This document shows positions 35,570 through 44,294 of a stretch of 64,000 bases of DNA, piece after piece; within the stretch, counting starts at the first letter, position 1; every line of letters begins with the position of its first letter. The notes beneath the pieces are model-generated. The model did no database searches. It saw only the letters and a program-made list of their open reading frames with translations, and was not told the origin of the DNA. The DNA comes from Kitasatospora phosalacinea (GTDB lineage Bacteria > Actinomycetota > Actinomycetes > Streptomycetales > Streptomycetaceae): contig NZ_JNWZ01000003.1 of the NCBI RefSeq assembly GCF_000716545.1, forward strand, positions 1 to 64,000, written 5' to 3'. The position numbers and the translations under genes were made by a program.

Positions 35570-37198
35570 CTACGGCCGGCGGGTCTCGGAGGGCTTCTTC
35601 GGGCTCTGCCGGTCCCGCTCCCACGGCCAGGTGGCGTCCTGCCCGGCCTCCAGCAGGGGGATCAGGCGGAACGCGGCGTCGGTCAGGCCGCCGAAGGTGT
35701 GGCGGTTGCCGGTGCCGGAGGGGGCGTGGCCGAGGCGGTAGCCGGCCAGGTTCCAGGTGTAGCAGGGGACGTGGGCCGGGACGGACTCCAGCGGGTCGCG
35801 GACGAAGGCGCCGTACGCCTGCTCGTCGGTGACGACCACCACCCGGTCGTGGCCCCGGTAGTGGGCTCGGACGGCCTCGGCGGTGTCGGTGCCGCCGAGG
35901 TTGCCGAAGCGTTCGACCGCCTTGAGCAGGGAGTCGCCGGGCCGGAGGGCGATCGGCCGGCTGCCGGTGCCGAATTCGACCAGGTCGGCGTCGGCGGACC
36001 GCAGGGCGAGCGCGGTGCCGAAGACGGCCGCGGCGTCGGCCCGGTTGAGCTGGGTCTGCGCGCTCGGCGCGTCGAACATCGAGCCGGAGCGGTCGACCAG
36101 GACGAGGGTGCGCCCGGGCAGTTCCGGCACGTTCTCCAGCGAGTGCCGCAGCGCCTGCTCCAGGGCGTGGCCCCAGCGCAGCGAGGGCACGTTGCGGTGC
36201 GCGGCGAGGTACCGGAACGGGAACTGGCGCGAGCGCTTGACCTCGCCCCGGTCGGCGATCCGGCGGGCGACGGCCGCGGCCACCTCGTCCGGGACCTCGG
36301 CCCGGTCGAAGTTGCGCAGGTTGCGCACCAGCGCCATCGGGCCCATGGACGGGATGACGGCCTCCCAGACGGCGGCGTCCAGCGGCCCCTGGAGCCAGCC
36401 GGCCAGCGCCTCCCAGGTCATCCCGGCGGCGGCCAGGCGCTCGGCCCCGCCGGGGCCGGTGACCAGGGCGCGGCGCTCGGCGACGGGCACCGCCATCAGC
36501 TCGTGGTGCGCGGTCAGCACGGCGTTCCCGGCGGGCGGGAGCGCCTCGTCCGGGCGGTGGCGCCGGTCGAGCGCGTGGCGGAACAGCTCGCCCTGCCAGG
36601 GCTTGTCGCGGTGCGGGGCCGGGTGGGTCAGCTCCAGGACGTCACCGAAGCGGTAGCCCTTGCTCGCGGTGTCGTACTTGAGCAGGGCGCGCGCGTCGTA
36701 CAGCCGGGCGACGGCGTCGGCGACGCCGCGCTTGAGCGGCTTGGGCAGGTTACGGCCGTAGCGGGACGTCCAGTAGGCGAGCAGTTCGCCGGGCTCGTCG
36801 GGGCGCTGCAGCACCGCGTCGACGACCTGGCGGGAGTGGCCGGGCAGGCCGGCGTCGAGCCGGGCGCGGGTGAACTCGGCGGCGCCGACCAGCGAGGCGG
36901 TGCGCATCGCGGCGCCGTAGCGCAGCCAGCGCAGCAGGTCGAGGGTCCACTCGGGGGCGCTGACGGCGAGGTGGCGGACGAGCGCGGTGTAGCGGTCGTC
37001 GCGGTCGCCGCCGCGTTCGTAGAAGGTGTCCTGGCCGACCAGGTTGGCGACGGCGAGCAGGAAGAGTTCGGACTTCTCGTCGCGCAGGTGGCCCGTTCCG
37101 CCGTTGTGGTTGCGGACGGTCCGCCCGGTGGTGGCCACGGGCGAGGTCGGGCCGGTGGCGGCTTGGGCGGCGGTGCGGCGGATGTTGAAGCGGGCCAT
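35570..37198 (-). CDS. rsr: Ro60/Rsr ortholog, TROVE-domain RNA-binding protein
   Basis: The product has 542 residues, the normal size for Ro60. Residues about 1-350 form the TROVE HEAT-repeat ring (NHNGGTGHLRDEKSELFLLAVANLVGQDTFYERG, WTLDLLRWLRYGAAMRTASLV, GMTWEALAGWLQGPLDAAVWEAVIPSMGPMALVRNLRNF). Residues about 365-542 form a vWA domain with the MIDAS motif LVDRSGSM and GGTDTAEA. Ro60 proteins bind the ends of misfolded RNAs in the ring and Y RNAs on its rim. In bacteria they work with exoribonucleases in stress and rRNA maturation. GGAGG precedes ATG 37198. Directly upstream on the same strand lie the Y-RNA-like units described below, the expected partners. Confidence 0.93.
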   Translation of the reverse strand: MARFNIRRTAAQAATGPTSPVATTGRTVRNHNGGTGHLRDEKSELFLLAVANLVGQDTFYERGGDRDDRYTALVRHLAVSAPEWTLDLLRWLRYGAAMRTASLVGAAEFTRARLDAGLPGHSRQVVDAVLQRPDEPGELLAYWTSRYGRNLPKPLKRGVADAVARLYDARALLKYDTASKGYRFGDVLELTHPAPHRDKPWQGELFRHALDRRHRPDEALPPAGNAVLTAHHELMAVPVAERRALVTGPGGAERLAAAGMTWEALAGWLQGPLDAAVWEAVIPSMGPMALVRNLRNFDRAEVPDEVAAAVARRIADRGEVKRSRQFPFRYLAAHRNVPSLRWGHALEQALRHSLENVPELPGRTLVLVDRSGSMFDAPSAQTQLNRADAAAVFGTALALRSADADLVEFGTGSRPIALRPGDSLLKAVERFGNLGGTDTAEAVRAHYRGHDRVVVVTDEQAYGAFVRDPLESVPAHVPCYTWNLAGYRLGHAPSGTGNRHTFGGLTDAAFRLIPLLEAGQDATWPWERDRQSPKKPSETRRP

Positions 37199-37246
37199 CG
37201 GAAAGTCCTCCTGCGTCCTGCGGGGAGGCGTGCCGGACCGGGGCGT

Positions 37247-37280
37247 CCGAGATCGCGGGCCGGTGCGGCCCGCATCTCGG
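37247..37280 (-). terminator. Hairpin after the Y RNA array, before rsr
   Basis: Arms CCGAGATGCGGGCC and GGCCCGCGATCTCGG pair with one bulged G around a GCACC loop. It lies 49 bases before the rsr start. It could end the Y RNA transcript, act as a partial attenuator, or mark a processing site that separates the RNAs from the rsr message. Confidence 0.5.
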
Positions 37281-37380
37281 CGGAGGGAACCGGGCCACCG
37301 GCCGCGCGCACGCGCGCGGCCGTCCGGGACTCGAACCCGGTAATGCCCGCACCAAGAAGTAACCCCCGCCTGCGCACCGG
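37279..37380 (-). ncRNA. Y RNA-like unit 3 with T arm and long capped stem, no D arm
   Basis: The common block lies at 37378-37356. The closing stem GGCGGGGGUUAC pairs with GUUCCCUCCGCC (37290-37279), with mismatches near the same UU positions as in unit 1. Inside are a stem CGGGC/GCCCG, a T arm CCGGG-UUCGAGU-CCCGG (37340-37324) and a 10-base-pair hairpin GGCCGCGCGC/GCGCGCGGCC in the acceptor position (37321-37300). No D arm can be drawn. It looks like a shortened version of unit 1. Confidence 0.6.
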
Positions 37381-37415
37381 ACGCCCCGGCACGGTGGCCT
37401 CCCGAGATCTGAAGC

Positions 37416-37460
37416 GGTGCCGGTGGTTTCTTTGGAGGAAGTAACCGGCGCCTGCGCACC
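37416..37460 (-). ncRNA. Y RNA-like unit 2, minimal stem-loop
   Basis: It repeats the common block GGTGCGCAGGC-N3-GGTTACTTC (37460-37438). The stem GG-C-GCCGGU pairs with ACCGGC-A-CC (37424-37416) with one mismatch, at almost the same place as in unit 1. The loop is short and purely single-stranded (UUCCUCCAAAGAA). No T or D arm is present. It may be a separate small RNA or a second Ro60-binding hairpin of one long transcript. Confidence 0.55.
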
Positions 37461-37505
37461 GGGAGGTGGCAGTCTGTGAAGTTGGGTGTCCGGAGATCGA
37501 GGATC

Positions 37506-37620
37506 GGCGGGGGTGACGAAGTTGCTCTACCGACTGAGCTACGCCGGCCGGGGCCGGCGGCGGGGATCGAACCCGCGACACACTCACAGAGGAAGTAACC
37601 CCTGCCTGCGCACCTGGACG
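37506..37620 (-). ncRNA. Y RNA-like unit 1 with permuted tRNA-mimic module
   Basis: The closing stem pairs GGCAGGGGUUAC (37606-37595) with GUCACCCCCGCC (37517-37506), 10 of 12 pairs. Inside, in this order, are a T arm GCGGG-UUCGAUC-CCCGC (37576-37560), an acceptor-like stem CGCCGGC/GCCGGCG capped by CCCG (37559-37542) and a D arm GCUC-AGUCGGUA-GAGC (37539-37524). A tRNA has the opposite order, so this is a circular permutation whose ends leave through the anticodon position. Bacterial Y RNAs (YrlA) are known to carry a tRNA-like module of this kind. Location beside rsr supports the call. Ends are approximate. Confidence 0.72.
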
Positions 37621-37626
37621 AGGATC

Positions 37627-37632
37627 ACTCTA
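37627..37632 (-). promoter_or_regulatory. -10 box for the Y RNA/rsr transcript
   Basis: TAGAGT on the minus strand lies 7-8 bases before the first common block of unit 1 would be transcribed, giving a start near 37619. No good -35 is present 17 bases upstream (TGTGGG), so confidence is limited. It would drive the whole array and possibly rsr. Confidence 0.4.
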
Positions 37633-37714
37633 GCCAGCGCGCACCCCGCCCCACACCTGCTTTTCCTCCCGCCCGGAGGCGCCCCGTGACCACTCCCCCG
37701 CCCCGGCGGGGCGT

Positions 37715-38101
37715 TCAGGCCCCGCGGCCGAGGGTCGCCAGGTAGGCCCGCCAGCCGCCGTGTTCGGTGATCTCGCGGTGGACGCCGCGTTCCAGCTGGC
37801 CACGGGCCAGCACCATCGACAGCGAGGGGGCGCCGTCGGCCAACTCGATGACGCCCAGCTCCAGTTCGAGCGGTTCGCCGGGCAGGACGGCGTCCCGGAG
37901 GTGTTCCAGCGGGAGGTCGTACAGTTCGCCCTCGACGGCGGTGTCGACGCTCGGGTCGGCGAGCAGGGCGGGGCACTCGTCGCGGATGGAGAAGAAGCGG
38001 TAGCCGGGGGCGGTGCGGGCCGGGCCGACCAGGTGGCCGTGGACCTTGGCGTGGAACGGGCCGCCGGTCATCGCCTGGCCGTTGAAGAAGACGCGTGCCA
38101 T
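37715..38101 (-). CDS. Gamma-glutamylcyclotransferase-like protein, allophanate-hydrolase C-terminal type
   Basis: The product has 128 residues. The start MARVFFNGQAMTGGPFHAKVHGHLVG is the family opening for the small domain that in AtzF-type allophanate hydrolases follows the amidase part. YRFFSIRDECPALL and GELYDLPLEHLRDAVLPGEPLELELGVIEL continue the cyclotransferase-like fold. Stand-alone copies are common next to purine and urea catabolism genes; their reaction is not settled. It follows malate synthase by 92 bases on the same strand. GGAGCACC precedes the ATG. Confidence 0.85.
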   Translation of the reverse strand: MARVFFNGQAMTGGPFHAKVHGHLVGPARTAPGYRFFSIRDECPALLADPSVDTAVEGELYDLPLEHLRDAVLPGEPLELELGVIELADGAPSLSMVLARGQLERGVHREITEHGGWRAYLATLGRGA

Positions 38102-38193
38102 GGTGCTCCTTTCGTCGGGCCGCCCCGTACCGCGACCGGTGTGAGGGTGCCGGCGGTACGGGGCGGGGTACGCGGGGGCGGTGCGGCGGGCGC

Positions 38194-39840
<1,647 letters not shown>

Positions 39841-39864
39841 GGGCAGGACTCTCCTCGGGCTGTT

Positions 39865-39921
39865 CCGTTCTGTACAGTGGAGACTAGTTTCCGCGATACA
39901 GAATTTCAACGGTTTGTTGAT
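39865..39921. promoter_or_regulatory. Divergent aceB/allR control region with two shared motifs
   Basis: On the minus strand TTGAAA (39909-39904) and TAGTCT (39886-39881) are 17 bases apart, a promoter for aceB. The palindrome TTCAAC-GGTTT-GTTGAT at 39905-39921 overlaps the -35. The second motif TTCCGCGATACAGAA at 39889-39903 fills the spacer and matches the hyi site. TTCTGTA near 39868 and TACAGAA near 39897 form a further wide inverted pair. This is the natural place for AllR autoregulation. Confidence 0.65.
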
Positions 39922-39966
39922 GATCGCGTGGACTCTACTCCTCCCCGGACCTCGAAGGGAACGCTC

Positions 39967-40737
39967 GTGGCCAGCACCTCCACCGAACGCACCACCGGCT
40001 CGGTGCAGTCCGTCGAGCGCGCCTTCCAGCTCCTCGAGGCGCTCGCCGACTCCGGCGGCATCGCCACCCTCAGCGAGCTGTCCGCCAGCTCCGGCCTGCC
40101 GATGCCCACCATCCACCGCCTGGTGCGCACCCTGGTGCCCCAGGGCTACGTCCGGCAGGACACCGCCCGCCGCTACACCCTCGGCCCGCGCCTGATCCGC
40201 CTCGGCGAGACCGCCGGCCGCCTGCTCGGCTCCTGGGCCCGCCCCTACCTCGCCGAACTGATGGAGGCCACCGGCGAGACCGCCAACCTGGCCGTCCTGG
40301 AGGGCGGCGAGGTGGTGTACGTCGGGCAGGTCCAGTCCCGCCGCTCGATGCGGATGTTCACCGAGGTCGGCCGCCGCGTCCAGCCGCACTGCACCGGCGT
40401 CGGCAAGGCCCTGCTCGCCCAGCTCCCCGAGGACGAGGCCCGCGCCCTGCTCGGCCCCGGCCCGCTCCAGGCCCACACCCCGCACACCGTCACCGAGCCC
40501 GCCGCGCTGCTCACCCAGCTCGCCACCGCCCGCGACCTGGGCTACGTGGTCGACGACCAGGAACAGGAGATCGGCGTCCGCTGCATCGCCGTCGCCGTCC
40601 CCGGCGCCCCCACCCCCACCGCGCTCTCCGTCTCCGGCCCCGAGGCCCGCATCCAGGCCCTCGAAGCCCAGTCCGGCGCGGCCGGCCTGGTCCCCCTCAT
40701 GCAGGGCATCGCCGCCCGCCTCGGCGAAGTCCTCTGA
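39967..40737 (+). CDS. allR: IclR-family regulator, AllR-like repressor of allantoin/glyoxylate genes
   Basis: The product has 256 residues. The HTH is at about 15-75 (VQSVERAFQLLEALADSGGIATLSELSASSGLPMPTIHRLVRTLVPQGYVRQ). The effector domain has VVYVGQVQSRRSMRMFTEVGRR, the signature HCTGVGKALLAQLPEDEA and DDQEQEIGVRCIAVAV. GTG 39967 is preferred because AAGG lies 8 bases upstream; GTG 39928 would overlap the operator. It is divergent from aceB. AllR in S. coelicolor represses allantoin genes and responds to glyoxylate-type or allantoin-type signals. The operators seen at four promoters are its likely targets. Confidence 0.87.
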   Translation: MASTSTERTTGSVQSVERAFQLLEALADSGGIATLSELSASSGLPMPTIHRLVRTLVPQGYVRQDTARRYTLGPRLIRLGETAGRLLGSWARPYLAELMEATGETANLAVLEGGEVVYVGQVQSRRSMRMFTEVGRRVQPHCTGVGKALLAQLPEDEARALLGPGPLQAHTPHTVTEPAALLTQLATARDLGYVVDDQEQEIGVRCIAVAVPGAPTPTALSVSGPEARIQALEAQSGAAGLVPLMQGIAARLGEVL

Positions 40738-40765
40738 CGGGCCGTCGGCCTCCCCCGCGCGCAGG

Positions 40766-41207
40766 TCAGCAGCCGTTCAGCCCCTCGTGCACGCCTTCCA
40801 GGACGCGGGTCCAGTACGCCCCCGGGGCCGGCGGCAGGTCGGGGTCGGCGCGGCGCGGCAGGTCCACCGCAACCTCGTCGACCTGGTCGACCACGTACCG
40901 CAGCAGGTGCTCCTCCAGGTAGGACGGGGCGCTCCTCGCCGCCCTCGGGGATGAAGAAGTACGTCCCGCCCGCGCCGTCCTCGGCGAAGACCTCCAGCCG
41001 GGCCCCGGAGGCGAGGTGGACGGGTTCGCCGTGCTCGTAGTGGTCGAGGACGAGTTCGCCGGGCCAGGACAGGAAGTCGGCCGCGTCCCGGTGCGCGCGG
41101 ACGGCGTCGACCAGCGGGGGCGGGGAGGCGGGCGACGCGGGCGGGTGCGGGAGCGGAGGGGCCGTGCGGCGCACTGTAACGGCGTGGTCCGACACGGCCG
41201 GAAGCAT
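40766..41207 (-). pseudogene. Frameshifted SMI1/KNR4-like gene remnant
   Basis: The N-terminal part reads LVDAVRAHRDAADFLSWPGELVLDHYEHGEPVHLASGARL and then GTYFFIPEGGEERP, a pattern found in SMI1/KNR4-like streptomycete proteins. There the frame fails and an adjacent frame continues with strong codon bias: SYLEEHLLRYVVDQVDEVAVDLP to GAYWTRVLEGVHEGLNGC and a stop at 40766. The section that should follow GGEERPVLY is missing. This points to an internal deletion with frameshift, or two remnants joined. Starts at 41207 (ATG) or 41174 (GTG) are possible. A sequencing error alone would not explain the missing part. Confidence 0.55.
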
Positions 41208-41256
41208 CCGCCACTACGCTGGCCGCACCCCCGTCGACACTCCGCAGGAGGGTCCC

Positions 41257-41706
41257 GTGCACCGCCTCTTCTCCCTGCTCGCCGTGCCCGCCCTGGCCCT
41301 GGGCGCCGTGGGCGCGACCGCGGCGCCGTCGGACTCGGACCTCCGGGCGGTGCGCCTGGACCCGGACCCGGCGCCCCCCGGCGGGACCACCACGGTGCAC
41401 GCCTTCGTCGCCAACGGCGGCCCCGAGACGGCCGGTTCGCCGTTCACGGTGCTGGTCGACCTGCCGCCCGGCTTCACCCCGGCCGGCCCGTACTTCCCGT
41501 CCTCGTGCACGGCGACCGGGCGGACCGTCAGCTGCGCCTTCCCCGCCGGTCTGCCACCGCTGCGCTCCGCGACCGCGCTGGTTCCGGTGCGGGCGGGCGC
41601 GCACCTGCCCCACGGCCTGAAGACCGTGGGGCAGGTGCGGGTGGTGAGCGCGGACGACCGCGACCCGGCGAGCGACCGGACGCCGTTCACGCTCACCGTC
41701 TCCTGA
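41257..41706 (+). CDS. Secreted single-domain protein, DUF11-like
   Basis: The product has 149 residues. GTG 41257 follows GCAGGAGGG by 5 bases, and the protein starts with a signal peptide (HRLFSLLAVPALALGAVGATAA). The mature part is one beta-sandwich of about 120 residues resembling DUF11/CARDB repeats (AVRLDPDPAPPGGTTTVHAFVANGGPETAG, FTVLVDLPPGFTPAG, CTATGRTVSCAFPAGLP). Two Cys probably form a disulfide. It has no wall-anchor signal and should be released. Function unknown; such domains often support surface assemblies. Confidence 0.78.
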   Translation: MHRLFSLLAVPALALGAVGATAAPSDSDLRAVRLDPDPAPPGGTTTVHAFVANGGPETAGSPFTVLVDLPPGFTPAGPYFPSSCTATGRTVSCAFPAGLPPLRSATALVPVRAGAHLPHGLKTVGQVRVVSADDRDPASDRTPFTLTVS

Positions 41707-41743
41707 CGTGCGCCGTCACGCGTGACGCGACGTCAACGCCGCG

Positions 41744-42910
41744 TCACCGGTAGACCCGCAGGTAGTCGGCGCTGAACGCGATCGGCGCGCTGCCGCTCGC
41801 CGCCGGGTGGTACTGCCCGGCGCTGAGCGACAGGTTGAGGATGGGGTAGGCCGACCAGCCGGCGCCGACGCCCGTGCCGTCGGAGAACACCTTCGTGCCG
41901 TTGACGTACCAGTCGACCGAGTCGGCGCCGTAGTACGTGCCGATGGTGACCCAGCGGTCGGGGGCGATCGCGTTGGCGTCGGTGTGGTACTTCAGGCCGG
42001 AGCGGATCCGGTTGGAGAGTTCCAGCAGGTTCGGGTTGTCGGGGTGGTACTCGAAGCTGTCGATCTCGTTGTTGCCGTCCTTCCAGGTCCACAGCGCGGG
42101 CCAGGCCCCGGTGCCGGCGGGCAGCTTGACCCGGGCCTCGATGTAGTCGCCGGTACGGACCTGGAAGGCGTCCTTGCTGTACTCGGTGGTGAGCAGCCCG
42201 GTGTCCCAGGCCCGCTTGCCGTTCTCCAGGGTGTGCGCGGACGGGGTGGCGGTGAAGGTGGCGACGCCGCCGGAGACGGTGACGGCGGACGGGGCCAGCC
42301 AGTCGAGCTTGTTGTCGTCGGGGTTGTGGCTGCCGTAGCGGTAGGCGCTGCTGCGGTCACCGGTCCACTTGCTGCCCCAGGCGATCGGCCCGGAGAACTC
42401 CTCCGACCAGGTCAGCGCCTTGCCGGTGACGGGCACCGGCGCGGGGGCGGGCGCCGGGGCCGGCGCGGTGGCGGCGGGTGCGACGGTCAGGGTCCGCGAG
42501 GGCAGGTTGTGCCAGCCGCCCGCGGTGTCCTGCCAGAACCCGAACTGGGTGTAGCTACCGGTGGGGAGCGTGCGGGCGCCGGTGGTGACGGTGGTCCCGC
42601 CCGGGCAGATCCGGACGTTGCTCGCGCTGCCGGGGAAGTCCAGGTTCGCCCCGGCCGCGCCGCGGACGCCGACGCCGACGGTCTTCGCCGTGAAGCAGCG
42701 GTCGGCGTGCAGGGTGAGCGAGGCGGTGCTCGCGGTACCGGCGGTCATCCCGGCCGGGGCGAGCCGGTCCTGGACGACGCTGGTGCCGGTGGTGGTGAGG
42801 ACGGCGGCGCCGGCCGGTGCGGCGGCGAGCGGTACGCCGACCAGGGCGGCGGCGCCGGCCAGGACGCCGAGCCGGGCGGGGGTGGCGAGGGCAAGGGGCG
42901 TGGGTCGCAT
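41744..42910 (-). CDS. Secreted glycoside hydrolase family 16 beta-glucanase-like enzyme
   Basis: The product has 388 residues. It has a signal peptide of about 36 residues, then a beta-domain at about 37-150 with two Cys. A Pro/Ala linker (APAPAPAPAPVP) and the GH16 catalytic domain at about 165-388 follow. The domain shows LTWSEEFSGP, TGDYIEARVKLPAGTGAWPALWTW, the catalytic motif NNEIDSFEYH (E-x-D-x-x-E) and the C-terminal ADYLRVYR. Members cut beta-1,3 or mixed-linkage glucans. GGAGGACC precedes the ATG. The N-terminal domain is likely carbohydrate-binding, though not recognised. Confidence 0.92.
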   Translation of the reverse strand: MRPTPLALATPARLGVLAGAAALVGVPLAAAPAGAAVLTTTGTSVVQDRLAPAGMTAGTASTASLTLHADRCFTAKTVGVGVRGAAGANLDFPGSASNVRICPGGTTVTTGARTLPTGSYTQFGFWQDTAGGWHNLPSRTLTVAPAATAPAPAPAPAPVPVTGKALTWSEEFSGPIAWGSKWTGDRSSAYRYGSHNPDDNKLDWLAPSAVTVSGGVATFTATPSAHTLENGKRAWDTGLLTTEYSKDAFQVRTGDYIEARVKLPAGTGAWPALWTWKDGNNEIDSFEYHPDNPNLLELSNRIRSGLKYHTDANAIAPDRWVTIGTYYGADSVDWYVNGTKVFSDGTGVGAGWSAYPILNLSLSAGQYHPAASGSAPIAFSADYLRVYR

Positions 42911-43379
42911 GGGGTGGGGTCCTCCGCGACGCCTGCGAGGTGAGCTGTCGGGTTCGGGCCGCCGCGCAGTCACCGCGGACGCCCGGCCGCGCGTGCGCGC
43001 GGCTTCACCCCGAGCCGTGCCCGGGTCCCCGCCGCCGGGCAGGGGCGGTGACCTGGCACGGCGCACTGCCGTGGGTCCCCCGCTCCCGCCCGTGGTGTGC
43101 TGTGGGAACGCCGTCGGCCGGGCAGGATTCGGCGTTCCGACGGCGGGTGCGCCCGGTCCGGGGCGCCCTCGCAGGCTAGGCGGATTGTCGCTTTGTCTCC
43201 AAGGCTCCCGGCCCGGCTGAGAGGACTCTCACACCACGCTCCGTCACACCGGGGAGCGCCGGGCCGCCCGCGTCGGCGGTGGTACGGGACAAGTCCCGGG
43301 AGTGGTCCGGCAGTTACCCATTCGTGAAGTGTTCGCGTCATGGGTTCCGCCGGGGACGCCGAGGCGCCAGACTGCTGCC
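42911..43379. other. 469-base divergent intergenic region
   Basis: It separates the GH16 and ribonuclease genes. No frame has consistent coding bias. A somewhat AT-richer part near 43180-43380 probably holds the ribonuclease promoter. Several GC-rich partial inverted repeats are present (for example CGCGCGTGCGCGCG near 42985), but none forms a clear terminator or operator. Confidence 0.45.
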
Positions 43380-43775
43380 ATGCGAATGACTCTACGCGCG
43401 TTGAAGATCCGTGCCGTCTCGGTCGCCGCCCTCGGCCTGCTGACCCTCGTCCCCACCGTCGCGGCCACCGGCCGGGCGCAGGCCGCCGTCAGCGGGAACA
43501 TCTGCTACTCGGCACTGCCCAGCCAGGGGCGCGACACCATCCGCCTGATCGACGCGGGCGGGCCGTTCCCGTACTCGCAGGACGGGGTGGTGTTCCAGAA
43601 CCGGGAGGGCGTCCTGCCCGCGCAGACGTCCGGCTACTACCACGAGTACACCGTGATCACCCCGGGCAGTTCGACCCGCGGCGCCCGGCGGATCGTCACC
43701 GGGAAGGTCTACCACGAGGACTACTACACGGCCGATCACTACGCCACGTTCTACCGCGTGAACTTCGGCTGCTGA
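43380..43775 (+). CDS. Secreted guanyl-specific ribonuclease, RNase Sa-like
   Basis: The product has 131 residues: a signal peptide of about 34, then a mature enzyme of about 97. The match to RNase Sa is very close: CYSALPSQGRDTIRLI, GGPFPYSQDGVVFQNREGVLP, YYHEYTVITPG, RGARRIVTG, DYYTADHYATFYRV and the final Cys. The catalytic Glu (HEYT), Arg (GARR) and His (DHYATF) are all present, and the two Cys form the family disulfide. It cleaves RNA after G outside the cell. ATG 43380 sits at the end of the promoter region. No barstar-like inhibitor gene is adjacent. Confidence 0.95.
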   Translation: MRMTLRALKIRAVSVAALGLLTLVPTVAATGRAQAAVSGNICYSALPSQGRDTIRLIDAGGPFPYSQDGVVFQNREGVLPAQTSGYYHEYTVITPGSSTRGARRIVTGKVYHEDYYTADHYATFYRVNFGC

Positions 43776-43916
43776 CCGCCCCGGTCCGGGCCCCGGCCCG
43801 GGCGCCGGTCCGATAGGTTGGGCGGGTGCGGCCACCCCGGCCGCGTCCGCCCGACCGCCGTCCCGATCGCCGCTGCCGATCGCCGGACCGACCGCCCGAA
43901 GGACCGAGGACCTCCC

Positions 43917-44246
43917 ATGAACGCCCCCCTGCCGGGCTTCGCCGGCCGAACCTACCTCTTCGAGGTCGACAACGGCGCTTCCTTCCGCAACTCCTACTCC
44001 GCGGACGGCACCCGGCTGCGCTGGGAGGGCCTCGGCGAGTCGGCCGGCCAGTACGAGGACGTTCCGCTGCACGTCGCGGCCGTCGGTCCGGGCGTCTGGT
44101 TCGTGTCCTGGACGGAGCGCAGCGGCATCACCGTCAGCCACGTAATGGACCTCAACGCCCTGACGGTGAAGGTGTTCTGGACGTGGGAGGGCGAGACCGG
44201 CCGGGTCGGCGAGCTGCACACCGGCACCCTCACCCCGGCCCGGTAA
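43917..44246 (+). CDS. Small lipocalin-like protein, MoaF-like domain
   Basis: The product has 109 residues. GAGGACCTCCC precedes the ATG. The whole chain is made of strands (RTYLFEVDNGASFRNSYSADGTRLRWEGL, LHVAAVGPGVWFVSWTERSGITVSHVMDLNALTVKVFWTWE), fitting the calycin-type barrel of MoaF or phenolic-acid-decarboxylase relatives. No signal peptide. It lies 141 bases behind the ribonuclease gene on the same strand. An inhibitor role for the ribonuclease is conceivable but there is no similarity to barstar, so no claim is made. Confidence 0.72.
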   Translation: MNAPLPGFAGRTYLFEVDNGASFRNSYSADGTRLRWEGLGESAGQYEDVPLHVAAVGPGVWFVSWTERSGITVSHVMDLNALTVKVFWTWEGETGRVGELHTGTLTPAR

Positions 44247-44294
44247 CCGGAGCACGGGGACCGGCCGCCGACCGCCGCCACCGACCGCCGCCGC

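Noticed and set aside
37320..37580. Two ordinary tRNA genes
   Set aside because: T-arm and D-arm sequences are present, but the order is permuted, there is no anticodon arm, and the acceptor strands are joined by a tiny loop. One copy lacks a D arm. Y-RNA-like modules fit better.
36628..37587. Minus-strand frame beginning with tRNA-like peptide sequence (GVAQSVEQ)
   Set aside because: Such peptides arise from translating tRNA-type sequence; the frame then shadows rsr.
42970..43341. 123-codon frame in the GH16/ribonuclease gap
   Set aside because: No codon-position bias, no ribosome-binding site, composition like random GC-rich DNA.
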